Positions 22,779 to 30,918 of a DNA stretch of 32,259 nucleotides are shown here, in pieces (within the stretch, counting starts at the first letter, position 1; every line of letters starts with the position of its first letter). This DNA comes from Bacteroidia bacterium. GTDB taxonomy: Bacteria > Bacteroidota > Bacteroidia > J057. A model generated the notes under the pieces. It had not been told where the DNA came from. It saw nothing but the letters and a program-made list of their open reading frames with translations, and did not search any database. The translations under genes were made by a program, and so were the position numbers. The stretch spans positions 1 to 32,259 of the forward strand of contig JANQTF010000353.1 in NCBI GenBank assembly GCA_030731845.1. Direction: 5' to 3'.

Positions 22779-24542
22779 ATGTCCAAAACAATTCGTCAAT
22801 TCAGAGATGCTCTCTCTGTTAAGACGCCTGAAGACACCTTCGCCGAACTCCAGGGATGGCTATCAGCCGGAGATAGGAACATCATGAGGAGCCTTGGCTC
22901 GATCAAGCGAAACCAAAGCGTGCAACGCCTTCGGGTAGATTTATCCCAATTTATTGCCCAGGTTGAGAAAGAATCTCCCCGGTTAACCCAGTTTTTGTTT
23001 CACTATCATAGTGGTAATGAGGCTTTTCAGGAAAAGCGTTGGGAAGAGGCTCGCGAACACCTTGTAGCTGCCATAGCCTTGCACCAACCTGAGTACCTGG
23101 CGTTGAAAATGGATTTGGAGCGCAAGCTAACACTGATCGCCAATCAGGTTAACCTCGAAAACCTGGTAGAAAAAGGGAGTGATGCGTACCTGAAAAAGGA
23201 ATGGCAGACATCAATGGATGCCTTCCAACAGGCGAAAAGGCTTTACTACCCGGGTTGTCAGTGGCAAATAGAAGAATTTGACCAGGTGATTGCTAATTCC
23301 AAGAAGGCACTGGCAGTGCAGCGGCATCTGGCTCAAGCCAAAGTGGCACAACAGCAGTCTCAATGGAAGGTTGCCATTCAGGAATTGCAGATGTCGCTCA
23401 GCAGTCACTTTCCAGATAGTGAGTTTAGGATTGAGGAGATTCAGGAAGAAATACGATGGAGCCAATCGCAATTGAATGCAGTTCAACAGGATCAGGCTTC
23501 AGATCGTCCGGCGATGGTTGTTATGCGCCGCTATTTGCTTCCTGTCTTGCTGCTGGGTGTTCTGTTGACCATCGTATGGTTATTTTTTGATCAGCAGGAG
23601 CGCTTTTTGATGCGCGATTCCAGTCTCACGGAGGGAATTGCCTCCCGCGAAGGAGACTTGACTGATCCTTTGATTGCAGCTCCCAGTGATGCCGTTGAGG
23701 AAGGGGATTTGCCATCAGCCGATGTCCCTTCTTTCTTCGAAGAAGAGGAGCCGATTTCTTTACGAGGGATAGACCCCAACCTGAGCTTACCTGATGCTTT
23801 TTTCACCATTGGTGGTGAATTAAAGGCCCAGTCAGCAATCAATGTTTTCATTTCTGGCTTTGATCCCACAGTGAAGTACACCATGGACTTTGGCAATGGC
23901 ATCAAAATCCCGGTAACGAATGGGCAGCAATACAGCTATCCGGCAGCAGGCACCTTCCAGATGGTCTTGTTGGCTACTTCTCCAGACGGTCAAAAGAACA
24001 AATCGGCTCGGGTGGTGACCATTGATCCGGGGACCTCATTTCCCGGATCAGAATCCGCATCTACCACTGAGGTTGTTGCTGAGGAATTGCCAGCCGCCCC
24101 CGTTGTGTCTGTCAAGCCAGAGACCGTGTATGTCGCGATTCCTCCCACGCCAGCACCCGCAACTGTAGCTCCAGCAAAACCCGCAGAACCAACTCAGAAA
24201 CCCGTTGCCAAGCCAGCTCCCATAACAGGCCCCCTCGATATGGCGGAGCAAATGCCGGCTTTTCCGGGAGGTGAATCGGCTATGTTTAGCTACCTGCAAT
24301 CCAAGCTTCAATACCCTCCCCTGGCCAAAGAGCGAGAAGTGGAAGGAACCGTGTACCTGAGATTTGTGGTAGAGGCCGATGGTCGCCTCACTGGGTTCCG
24401 GGTGCTACGCGGACTTGGATATGGATGTGATGAAGAAGCCCTCAGAATTGCTAAATCCATGCCCCGCTGGAAACCCGGTGCGCAGCAAGGTGCCCCAGTT
24501 CCTGTGTACTACACCCTTCCGATCAAGTTTATTATTCCCTAA
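22779..24542 (+). CDS. TonB-family protein with large cytoplasmic TPR-like region and PKD-like domain (copy 1)
   Basis: A 587-residue protein with unusual layout. Residues 1-66 are a helical, mostly polar domain (TPEDTFAELQGWLSAGDRN). Residues about 70-235 hold about three degenerate TPR-like helix pairs (HSGNEAFQEKRWEEAREHL, GSDAYLKKEWQTSMDAFQQAK, AKVAQQQSQWKVAIQEL). One membrane helix lies at about 252-270, preceded by Arg residues. An acidic linker follows, then a PKD-like domain at about 338-417 (FDPTVKYTMDFGNG), a Pro/Ala/Lys stretch (about 440-483), and a TonB C-terminal domain at 490-587 (MPAFPGGESAM, EGTVYLRFVV, GYGCDEEALRIAKSMPRWKPG). By topology the TPR part is cytoplasmic and the PKD and TonB parts periplasmic. 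It probably energises the receptor encoded 126 bp downstream, with the cytoplasmic part binding an unknown regulator (inference). Confidence 0.83.
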   Translation: MSKTIRQFRDALSVKTPEDTFAELQGWLSAGDRNIMRSLGSIKRNQSVQRLRVDLSQFIAQVEKESPRLTQFLFHYHSGNEAFQEKRWEEAREHLVAAIALHQPEYLALKMDLERKLTLIANQVNLENLVEKGSDAYLKKEWQTSMDAFQQAKRLYYPGCQWQIEEFDQVIANSKKALAVQRHLAQAKVAQQQSQWKVAIQELQMSLSSHFPDSEFRIEEIQEEIRWSQSQLNAVQQDQASDRPAMVVMRRYLLPVLLLGVLLTIVWLFFDQQERFLMRDSSLTEGIASREGDLTDPLIAAPSDAVEEGDLPSADVPSFFEEEEPISLRGIDPNLSLPDAFFTIGGELKAQSAINVFISGFDPTVKYTMDFGNGIKIPVTNGQQYSYPAAGTFQMVLLATSPDGQKNKSARVVTIDPGTSFPGSESASTTEVVAEELPAAPVVSVKPETVYVAIPPTPAPATVAPAKPAEPTQKPVAKPAPITGPLDMAEQMPAFPGGESAMFSYLQSKLQYPPLAKEREVEGTVYLRFVVEADGRLTGFRVLRGLGYGCDEEALRIAKSMPRWKPGAQQGAPVPVYYTLPIKFIIP

Positions 24543-24668
24543 CTCCCTATAGAGGCAGCTTCAGTCTTTCCTGCATAGACTCGTTCTTCAAGATTGTTTT
24601 TTTTCATCTAGGTTGGGCATGATCTCGTGTCCCATGCCTACCTGATCCTATCAGACTACCCCAACATA

Positions 24669-27398
24669 ATGTACAGGTTTTTTATTCTTTTCCTTTGCCT
24701 TGTTCCTCCTATTGCCCGGCTTCACGCCCAGCTCGTGATTCATGGGCGTGTGCTCGACACCCAAACCAGTGAGACGGTCATTGGAGCGAGAGTCCTGATC
24801 AATGACACTGATCAGGGAACCATCACTGATCTTGATGGTGAGTTTCACTTGTCGGTGGAGCAAGAGTTGCCAATCAGAGTCCATATTCAATCCGTCGGAT
24901 TTCAGGATGTGTATGTGTTTGTGGCAGACTCTTCTATGTATGTGGAGGTCTCCCTCCTGCCCAATACCGGCCCCGGCAAAGCGGTGGTGGTATCAGCCTC
25001 CCGGGTAGAGGAATCCATCCTTGAAGCGCCGGTTTCCATTAGCCAGATGAACTTTTTGGACTTTCGTTACCACCCCAATCCAGAGATTTATGGGGCACTA
25101 GCGCAGATGGAAGGTGTGGTGGTCAATACCTCTAGCCTGAATTACCAATCTGTGAATACCCGGGCATTTGGCAACGTTCAAAACTGGCGCTTTGTCCAGT
25201 TTGTGGATGGGATGGATATCAGTGGGCCTGGGGTAAATTATGCGGTTGGAACCGCGCTTCGGGGTACAGAGCTCGATATCGCCGGGATTGAGGTTGTGCC
25301 GGGAGCTGGTTCGGCTCTTTATGGTGCCAATGCCTTCAACGGGATTCTTTCGACTACGAGTAGAAATCCATTTGACTATCCCGGTATGAGTGCCTATGTG
25401 CGTCAGGGCGTGATGCAGCAGACTGCTGAGCTTGGAAACCCATTTTATGAAGTCGGGTTCCGATATGCCAAGGCATTTGACGACAAATGGGCCATCAAAG
25501 TGAATCTTCAGTATCTCGACGCACAGGAGTGGGCCGCGGATGACAATAGCTATCTTATCACCAATGCTGATATTCCCTTCAAGGATCAGCTCTTGGCTAC
25601 CCCTGCATCTTCTCCCAATTTTAATTCTGTGAATCGATATGGAGACGAAGTGGTGGCAAATGTTCGGCTCAATGACAGCACATTTATTCCTGTAAACCGA
25701 ACCGGAATCCAGGAAGGCGAGATCATTAGTGGTGCGGCCCAAAAGCTGTTTGTACAAGCCTCTCTTCATTATCGCCTTACGCCAACGGTGGAGGCTTCTT
25801 ATGATTTTCGCACTACACAGAGCGATGCCATCATTCGCTATGAAAATTTTTACCCCTTCGAAAACTACAAAAGTACCTTCCATAAGTTTCAGCTGACGGG
25901 CGACAACTTTTTGATTCGCACCTATTTTGCCAACGATGATGCTGGAGAAGCTTATTCGATGCTGGCTGCTGGCGCTATTGTTCAAGAAGGGATCAAATCC
26001 ACGGCTAACTGGAGCCAGGACTATGGCGCAGCCCTGAGAGGAGAAGTACCAGGCATTGTGGCCGGAGACCATGCCGCCTCCAGGCTCTTTGCCGACCGCG
26101 ATCTCGTTCAGCCAGGTGATGCGCGCTATGAAACATTGTTGTCCCTCACCCGTGCAGTTCCCATTGATATCAATGGAGGCTCGGCGGTAGAGTACGAGGC
26201 TTCATTTGTGCATGCCGATGCGATTTACGACCTGTCTAAAGAGATTGACTTTGTCGATATCCAGATTGGGGGCAGTGCGAGGCGCTACCTGCTCAATTCC
26301 AAAGGGCACGTGTACAACGATGGCCCTCTCGGATTTGGAGGCCCCATTGATGTAGTGGAGTATGGTGCTTTTGCCCAGGCCACCAAGAGCCTGATGGACG
26401 ACCGCCTTCTGATCAGAGGATCGATTCGTTATGATAAAAACCAGGCTTTCGACGGGCGTTTCACCCCAAGGGGTTCTTTGGTGTGGTTACTGGGCAGAGA
26501 GAAAGAGCATGCATTCCGGGCATCGGCTCAGACGGGTTTCCGCAACCCTGCGAATCAGGATACCTACGTTGCCTTCAATGCTGGCCCCCTCATTTATCTG
26601 GGAAATATTCAGGCCAACGTCGAAAACTTCTCTTATCGGGCAGCTGACGAAGTCATTTACTCAGGGGCAGATATCTACCAGAACCTGGTGACTTTCGGGT
26701 CATTTTTGGATTTTCAGTCGTCTGGAGGCACAGACCCAAGTCTGCTCCAGCCTGCCAATCTTCAGTATCTGAAACAGGAGCAGATCACCACCTTTGAGAT
26801 TGGATACAGGGCCCTCATTGTTGGGAAGCTCTATGGCGATGTGCAGGTCTATCACAACCGCTACGACAACTTCACCGCTAATGTGGTGACTATTAGCCCA
26901 CAGGCCCAGGTGCCATTCTTGCTGCTGACCAACATCTCTGAGACGGTAACTTCGACCGGAGCAGGTGTATCCCTCGATGGTGAATTGCCAGGCGGCTTCC
27001 GCGTTGGTGCAAACTATACCTATACCGAGTACGACGCAGCAAAAGCACAGACCACCAACCCTAACTATTTTCCTGATTTCAACACCCCCAAAAATATGGT
27101 AAAGGTGAATGTTGGAAATCGGGATGTGGCCTATGGCCTTGGGTTTCAGCTTCGGTATCGCTGGCAAGACAGCTATACCTTCCAGTCTCCCAATGGACAA
27201 GGCAAGATCAATGAGTATCAAGTGCTAGATGCCGCGCTCACCTACCGCCTTTCTCCTGTGAAATGCCTGCTGAAAGTTGGGGCTGCCAATTTATTCAGAC
27301 AAGCCTATACTACGGTGTATGGAGGACCTCAGATTGGAGGCACCTACTATGTTCAAATCACTTTTGATGAATGGCTTGAAGGAGCTCCACGCAGATAA
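24669..27398 (+). CDS. TonB-dependent outer-membrane receptor (copy 1)
   Basis: 909 residues. The signal peptide ends near ARLHAQ (about 20). Residues about 21-105 are a carboxypeptidase-regulatory-like (CarbopepD_reg_2) domain: VIHGRVLDTQTSETVIGARVLI and GTITDLDGEFHLS. A plug domain follows at about 115-225, with NTRAFGNVQNWRFVQFVDGMD and GSALYGANAFNGIL. The rest is the 22-strand barrel, with FRASAQTGFRNP in the middle. The C-terminus is YVQITFDEWLEGAPRR rather than a terminal aromatic, slightly unusual. The ATG at 24669 gives a clean signal peptide; an upstream ATG at 24627 does not. No SusD-like lipoprotein follows, so this is not a SusCD glycan pair. The substrate is unknown. The partner TonB-like gene is directly upstream. 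Confidence 0.9.
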   Translation: MYRFFILFLCLVPPIARLHAQLVIHGRVLDTQTSETVIGARVLINDTDQGTITDLDGEFHLSVEQELPIRVHIQSVGFQDVYVFVADSSMYVEVSLLPNTGPGKAVVVSASRVEESILEAPVSISQMNFLDFRYHPNPEIYGALAQMEGVVVNTSSLNYQSVNTRAFGNVQNWRFVQFVDGMDISGPGVNYAVGTALRGTELDIAGIEVVPGAGSALYGANAFNGILSTTSRNPFDYPGMSAYVRQGVMQQTAELGNPFYEVGFRYAKAFDDKWAIKVNLQYLDAQEWAADDNSYLITNADIPFKDQLLATPASSPNFNSVNRYGDEVVANVRLNDSTFIPVNRTGIQEGEIISGAAQKLFVQASLHYRLTPTVEASYDFRTTQSDAIIRYENFYPFENYKSTFHKFQLTGDNFLIRTYFANDDAGEAYSMLAAGAIVQEGIKSTANWSQDYGAALRGEVPGIVAGDHAASRLFADRDLVQPGDARYETLLSLTRAVPIDINGGSAVEYEASFVHADAIYDLSKEIDFVDIQIGGSARRYLLNSKGHVYNDGPLGFGGPIDVVEYGAFAQATKSLMDDRLLIRGSIRYDKNQAFDGRFTPRGSLVWLLGREKEHAFRASAQTGFRNPANQDTYVAFNAGPLIYLGNIQANVENFSYRAADEVIYSGADIYQNLVTFGSFLDFQSSGGTDPSLLQPANLQYLKQEQITTFEIGYRALIVGKLYGDVQVYHNRYDNFTANVVTISPQAQVPFLLLTNISETVTSTGAGVSLDGELPGGFRVGANYTYTEYDAAKAQTTNPNYFPDFNTPKNMVKVNVGNRDVAYGLGFQLRYRWQDSYTFQSPNGQGKINEYQVLDAALTYRLSPVKCLLKVGAANLFRQAYTTVYGGPQIGGTYYVQITFDEWLEGAPRR

Positions 27399-27415
27399 AT
27401 AACACATCAGTTACT

Positions 27416-27450
27416 CCCAAGCCTGGCGCTACCCCTTAGCCCGGCTTGGG
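27416..27450 (+). terminator. stem-loop between receptor copy 1 and the YeeE gene
   Basis: CCCAAGCC (27416-27423) pairs with GGCTTGGG (27443-27450) around a 19-nt loop, 18 bp after the receptor stop. A T7 run follows only 15 bp later (27466-27472), so termination is possible but not classical. Confidence 0.45.
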
Positions 27451-27475
27451 CTCCCTTTACCCCAATTTTTTTATC

Positions 27476-28039
27476 ATGATTAGTTTTTTTTCTCAGCCAT
27501 GGCCATGGTGGGTTGCCGGGCCTGTAGTGGCTTCCGTGATGATTACCTTGCTGATGCTTGGGCGAACCTTTGGCGTTTCTGGTTCGTTGGGCACGATTTG
27601 CAACATTGGTGGAGCTGGCAAGCTGGCTCCTATGTTTCGATATGATTGGAAACGAGACATCTGGAACCTGCTTTTCGTAGGAGGCACGGTGATCGGTGGT
27701 GTGATTGCGATTTGGGTACTCCCAAGTGGACAGGAGATCGCCCTGAGCGAGGGAGCTCGCGAATCCTTTGGACAAATGGGCATTACTAACGGATACGATA
27801 AACTTGGACCAGAGGCCTTGTTTGGTGCTGCTGCCTGGACTTCCTGGCAAGCTTGGGTAGTGTGGATTGTCGGAGGTTTTGCGCTGGGCTTTGGTGCACG
27901 CTGGGCTGGAGGCTGCACCTCTGGCCATGCGATCACTGGACTCTCTCATCTGCAATGGCCCTCTCTTCTTGCCGTGGTGGGGTTCTTTGGAGGCGGGTTG
28001 ATCGCTGCTCACTTCATTCTCCCTGCTTTTTTTGGGTAA
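27476..28039 (+). CDS. YeeE/YedE-type sulfur transporter, N-terminal half protein
   Basis: 187-residue membrane protein of the YeeE/YedE (TsuA-like, Sulf_transp) family, which takes up thiosulfate or related sulfur compounds. Helices lie at about 12-28, 65-82, 125-140 and 162-182. The family's conserved cysteine motif is present as GGCTSGHAITGLS (Cys147), and a second Cys42 lies in TICNIGGAG. Full-length TsuA is about 350 residues; here the family is split into two genes, a common form in bacteria. The ATG at 27476 leaves the start just ahead of the first helix; ten extra codons upstream are possible. The second half is encoded 43 bp downstream. Confidence 0.85.
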   Translation: MISFFSQPWPWWVAGPVVASVMITLLMLGRTFGVSGSLGTICNIGGAGKLAPMFRYDWKRDIWNLLFVGGTVIGGVIAIWVLPSGQEIALSEGARESFGQMGITNGYDKLGPEALFGAAAWTSWQAWVVWIVGGFALGFGARWAGGCTSGHAITGLSHLQWPSLLAVVGFFGGGLIAAHFILPAFFG

Positions 28040-28082
28040 CTCTCCTAAGGGTTTTCTTCCACCGTTTCTAACAAAAAATCAC

Positions 28083-28496
28083 ATGAAATATCTCAGTTTT
28101 TTGATCGTAGGTCTTGTGTTTGGACTCACCATCACCAAGGCAGAAGCAGTATCCTGGTTTAGAATTCAGGAAATGTTTCAATTTCAGTCGATTCACATGT
28201 TCGGTATTATCGGTTCTGCGGTCGTGTTTGGTGTACTCCTTGTGGCGCTCCTGAGAAAGCTTGGGGTCAAAAATGCAGATGGACAACTGGTCGGGGAGGC
28301 ACCTAAGCAGCCTTCGGTGGTCAGGTATCTGGCTGGCGGAACGCTATTTGGGCTGGGCTGGGCCTTTGCCGGCATTTGTCCAAGCATGTTGTTTCCGCTT
28401 CTGGGTACGGGTTTGCCCTCTTATCTGGTAATCCTCGGAGCCATGTTGCTGGGGACATTTTCCTATGGTGTTGTTCGAGATCGATTGCCTCATTAA
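28083..28496 (+). CDS. YeeE/YedE-type sulfur transporter, C-terminal half protein (DUF6691-like)
   Basis: A 137-residue membrane protein with about four helices at 3-20, 38-57, 82-103 and 112-130. The conserved motif GLGWAFAGICPSM carries Cys99, the counterpart of the GCTSGH cysteine in the first half. In TsuA, cysteines of such motifs line the path for thiosulfate, so the pair probably makes one pore (family knowledge plus inference). The ATG at 28083 starts just before the first helix; seventeen upstream codons overlap the previous gene's stop and look non-coding. Proteins of this kind are often beside rhodanese or persulfide genes; here they lie between two TonB/receptor modules. Confidence 0.83.
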   Translation: MKYLSFLIVGLVFGLTITKAEAVSWFRIQEMFQFQSIHMFGIIGSAVVFGVLLVALLRKLGVKNADGQLVGEAPKQPSVVRYLAGGTLFGLGWAFAGICPSMLFPLLGTGLPSYLVILGAMLLGTFSYGVVRDRLPH

Positions 28497-28520
28497 CACT
28501 GAGCTGGGCAGTTACGATTG

Positions 28521-28560
28521 AGAGAAGGCAGGCCATATTTTAAATGGGGCTGCCTTCTCT
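28521..28560 (+). terminator. hairpin after the YeeE pair
   Basis: AGAGAAGGCAG (28521-28531) and CTGCCTTCTCT (28550-28560) form a perfect 11-bp stem with an 18-nt loop, 24 bp after the stop codon. The downstream sequence (GGTAATTATAAAAG) has no strong T-tract. Confidence 0.6.
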
Positions 28561-28760
28561 GGTAATTATAAAAGAGCGAAAGCACTTGTGTGGGATAGGG
28601 GGGGAGAAGCAGTTGCTTTAGTTATGTGTCTTTTATATGTTGAATAGGATATATTTTTGCTCGGTTTGTCATTTTTTGTAAGATTTGGGGATAAAGAATC
28701 AGTTTTTGGCGGAAAACCCTGGAGAAATATCTTGGATTAGAATGTTCTGAAATAGGGATT

Positions 28761-28974
28761 ATGTCAAAATCAAGATTAGTTTCTTGTTAAGTAGATTTAC
28801 TGTCGCAGGAAAAATAGTATATCTATAAATTATTGTTAGTGAGTTGATTAGGATCGATTTCGGCACAAGCCTTACTCCGATTTTCGTAGTTTATTTTGGC
28901 GCATTTCTGCTTTTTTTGGTTGGGTTTAAACCTATTGTCAACCACGCCATTTATACCAAAAACGAAACCATTCA
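28761..28974 (+). promoter_or_regulatory. upstream region of tonB-like copy 2, conserved with copy 1
   Basis: The 640-bp gap 28497-29136 is AT-rich. Beyond the hairpin at its start, it holds the three words also found before copy 1: ATGTCAAAATCA at 28761 (376 bp before the ATG), TTGATTAGG at 28844 (293 bp) and CCATTTATACCAAAAACG at 28947 (190 bp). The strong leader hairpin of copy 1 is reduced here to a weak TTAG/CTAA pairing at 29100-29115. 28561-28760 shows nothing recognisable. Confidence 0.55.
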
Positions 28975-29136
28975 TCCACTGATATTGATGATTGAACAAG
29001 CGTTATATCTATGGGTAAATGCGAAGTGTTACCTTCGCTACAAAGGAATATATGTCGTTTTCGGTCATATTAGTATGGCCCGATTGTATTGAATTTGCGT
29101 TAGGAATTGCTCTAATTTCACCAATCACCCGCAGTC

Positions 29137-30918
29137 ATGTCTAAGACTATTCGTCATTTCAGAGATTCTCTTTCTGCAAAGACTCCAGAGGATACCTTGG
29201 TAGAACTCCAGGGGTGGTTGTCGGCAGGGGATAGAAATATTATGCGCAATCTGGTCTCTCTCAAGCGCAACCAAGGGGTAACACGACTCCGCGGAGATTT
29301 GTCCCAGCTAATCAACCAAATAGAAGAGGAGTCACCGAAGTTGGCTCAATTTCTATTTCATTACCACAGTGCCAATGAGGCATTTGAAGATAAGCGTTGG
29401 GAGGAGGCGGAGCTACACCTTAGTGCGGCTATCGACCTGCATCAGCCCGAGTATCTGGCACTCAAAAAGGACCTGGAGCGTAAGCTAGCGCTTATTCATG
29501 ACCAAACCAGTCTTGAAACCCTGGTTGAGCAAGGCAATGCTGCTTACGTGGCTAAGGATTGGGAGCTTGCCAAAGCTACTTTTCAGAAAGCCAAGCGCTT
29601 GTATTACCCATCCTGTCCTTGGGAGATTGAGGAGTTTGATGATGTGATCTCCAATTGTAACAAAGCCCTGGCCGTTCAAAAGCACATATCGCAAGCCAAG
29701 GTTGCACAGCGCCTTTATCAATGGAAACAAGCCATCCAGGAATTTCAATTGGCACTTGGTCATCATTTTCCAGACTACGAGCTGAGGCAAGACGAAATAG
29801 AGGAGGAAATCAACTGGTGTCAGTCTCAACTGAAAGCCAGTATTCACGACCAAAAATTAGATAAACCTGCCATCATTGCGATGAGGAAGTTGCTACTACC
29901 GATGCTGTTTGCCTTGATAATTGGGGCACTTGCCTGGATTTATCTAAAATACCCCACATGGTCCGATCAAGAACCTGCGGTCACGGCCACTCTCGCACAA
30001 GGAGGTTTTCCTGAGCAAGAGGAGGTCATTCTCACGGAAGAGGACGCACCTTTTTTTCCTGAGGATGAATTTGTGGCTTTGCCCGAAGACGTGGTGGAGT
30101 CTCCTGCGCCTGAGTATGCTCCATCAGCATTCTCCGCTCCTGCGCCCTCCTTTGAACCAACGACCCCCACAAATATTCAAACGGTTCCAGCCGCGGCACT
30201 TCAGGTACGCGGGAATATGGCCGCCGGAGAACCCCTCACCTTTAGAATCGCCAATTTTGATCCATCCACCTCCTATCAAATCGACTTTGGGGACGGAAGG
30301 CTACGCCCGATGACACAAACCATGTCTTTCTCCTTTCCTGAAGCAGGGGTGTATAATATCAAAATTCTCTCACGAGGATCAGCAGGCGGTGGGACTTCTG
30401 TTCTCAAGAGGATTACCATTGCCCCTGCGCCTATCGCCTCAAAGCCAGTCATTGATTCTGCGCCTGCTGCTCCGGTGGCTGTGAAAGAACCAGAAGTCAT
30501 CACAGCGCCTGTTGCCCAGTCTGTCACAGCTCCGGCCTCAGTGCCTGTGGTGAGTCCCAAGCCTGAACCCGTTGCCGCGACTCCCGCTGCGCCCACAGTC
30601 AATAAACCATTAGATCTGGCTGAAGTAATGCCACAGTTTCCGGGAGGAGCAGCCTCTCTCAAGTCTTATCTCAAAAGAGAGACTCGCTACCCGTCTCAAG
30701 CCCGCGAAAATGAAATAGAAGGAAAAGTCTATGTTCAGTTTGTGGTAAATACTGATGGAAGCCTCAGCAATGTGCGACTGGCTCGCGGTATCGGATTTGG
30801 GTGTGATGAAGAAGCACTCAGGTTGGTTAATAACATGCCTTCCTGGAGGCCCGGCTCACAAGATGGGGTCACCGTTCCTGTTCGTTACACCTTGCCTATC
30901 ACTTTTGTTTTGCAATAA
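29137..30918 (+). CDS. TonB-family protein with large cytoplasmic TPR-like region and PKD-like domain (copy 2)
   Basis: 593-residue paralogue of the protein at 22779. It aligns without a gap over residues 1-250: by hand count about 78% identical in the first 120 and about 68% over 250. The layout is the same: helical domain 1-66, TPR-like pairs to about 235, membrane helix about 252-270, acidic/Pro linker (six residues longer overall), PKD-like domain about 354-428 (FDPSTSYQIDFGDG), a Pro/Ala/Val stretch, and TonB C-terminal domain about 496-593 (MPQFPGGAASL, GFGCDEEALRLVNNMPSWRPG). The periplasmic linker has diverged strongly. The stop TAA overlaps the receptor ATG (TAATG), so the pair is translationally coupled. 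Confidence 0.83.
   Translation: MSKTIRHFRDSLSAKTPEDTLVELQGWLSAGDRNIMRNLVSLKRNQGVTRLRGDLSQLINQIEEESPKLAQFLFHYHSANEAFEDKRWEEAELHLSAAIDLHQPEYLALKKDLERKLALIHDQTSLETLVEQGNAAYVAKDWELAKATFQKAKRLYYPSCPWEIEEFDDVISNCNKALAVQKHISQAKVAQRLYQWKQAIQEFQLALGHHFPDYELRQDEIEEEINWCQSQLKASIHDQKLDKPAIIAMRKLLLPMLFALIIGALAWIYLKYPTWSDQEPAVTATLAQGGFPEQEEVILTEEDAPFFPEDEFVALPEDVVESPAPEYAPSAFSAPAPSFEPTTPTNIQTVPAAALQVRGNMAAGEPLTFRIANFDPSTSYQIDFGDGRLRPMTQTMSFSFPEAGVYNIKILSRGSAGGGTSVLKRITIAPAPIASKPVIDSAPAAPVAVKEPEVITAPVAQSVTAPASVPVVSPKPEPVAATPAAPTVNKPLDLAEVMPQFPGGAASLKSYLKRETRYPSQARENEIEGKVYVQFVVNTDGSLSNVRLARGIGFGCDEEALRLVNNMPSWRPGSQDGVTVPVRYTLPITFVLQ

Noticed and set aside
25098-26072. 324-residue antisense open frame in receptor copy 1
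   Set aside because: It lies wholly inside a well-supported receptor gene, and its composition is what the complementary strand of that gene would give.
26700-27221. 173-residue antisense open frame in the end of receptor copy 1
   Set aside because: Fully contained in the barrel-coding region on the other strand; no recognisable protein.
27476-28496. YeeE halves as one frameshifted gene
   Set aside because: Each half has its own start and stop and a 43-bp gap lies between them; two-gene forms of this family are common.
28844-29092. 82-residue open frame before tonB-like copy 2
   Set aside because: It begins at a TTG inside the conserved TTGATTAGG word, covers the regulatory anchors shared with copy 1, and has no counterpart frame there.
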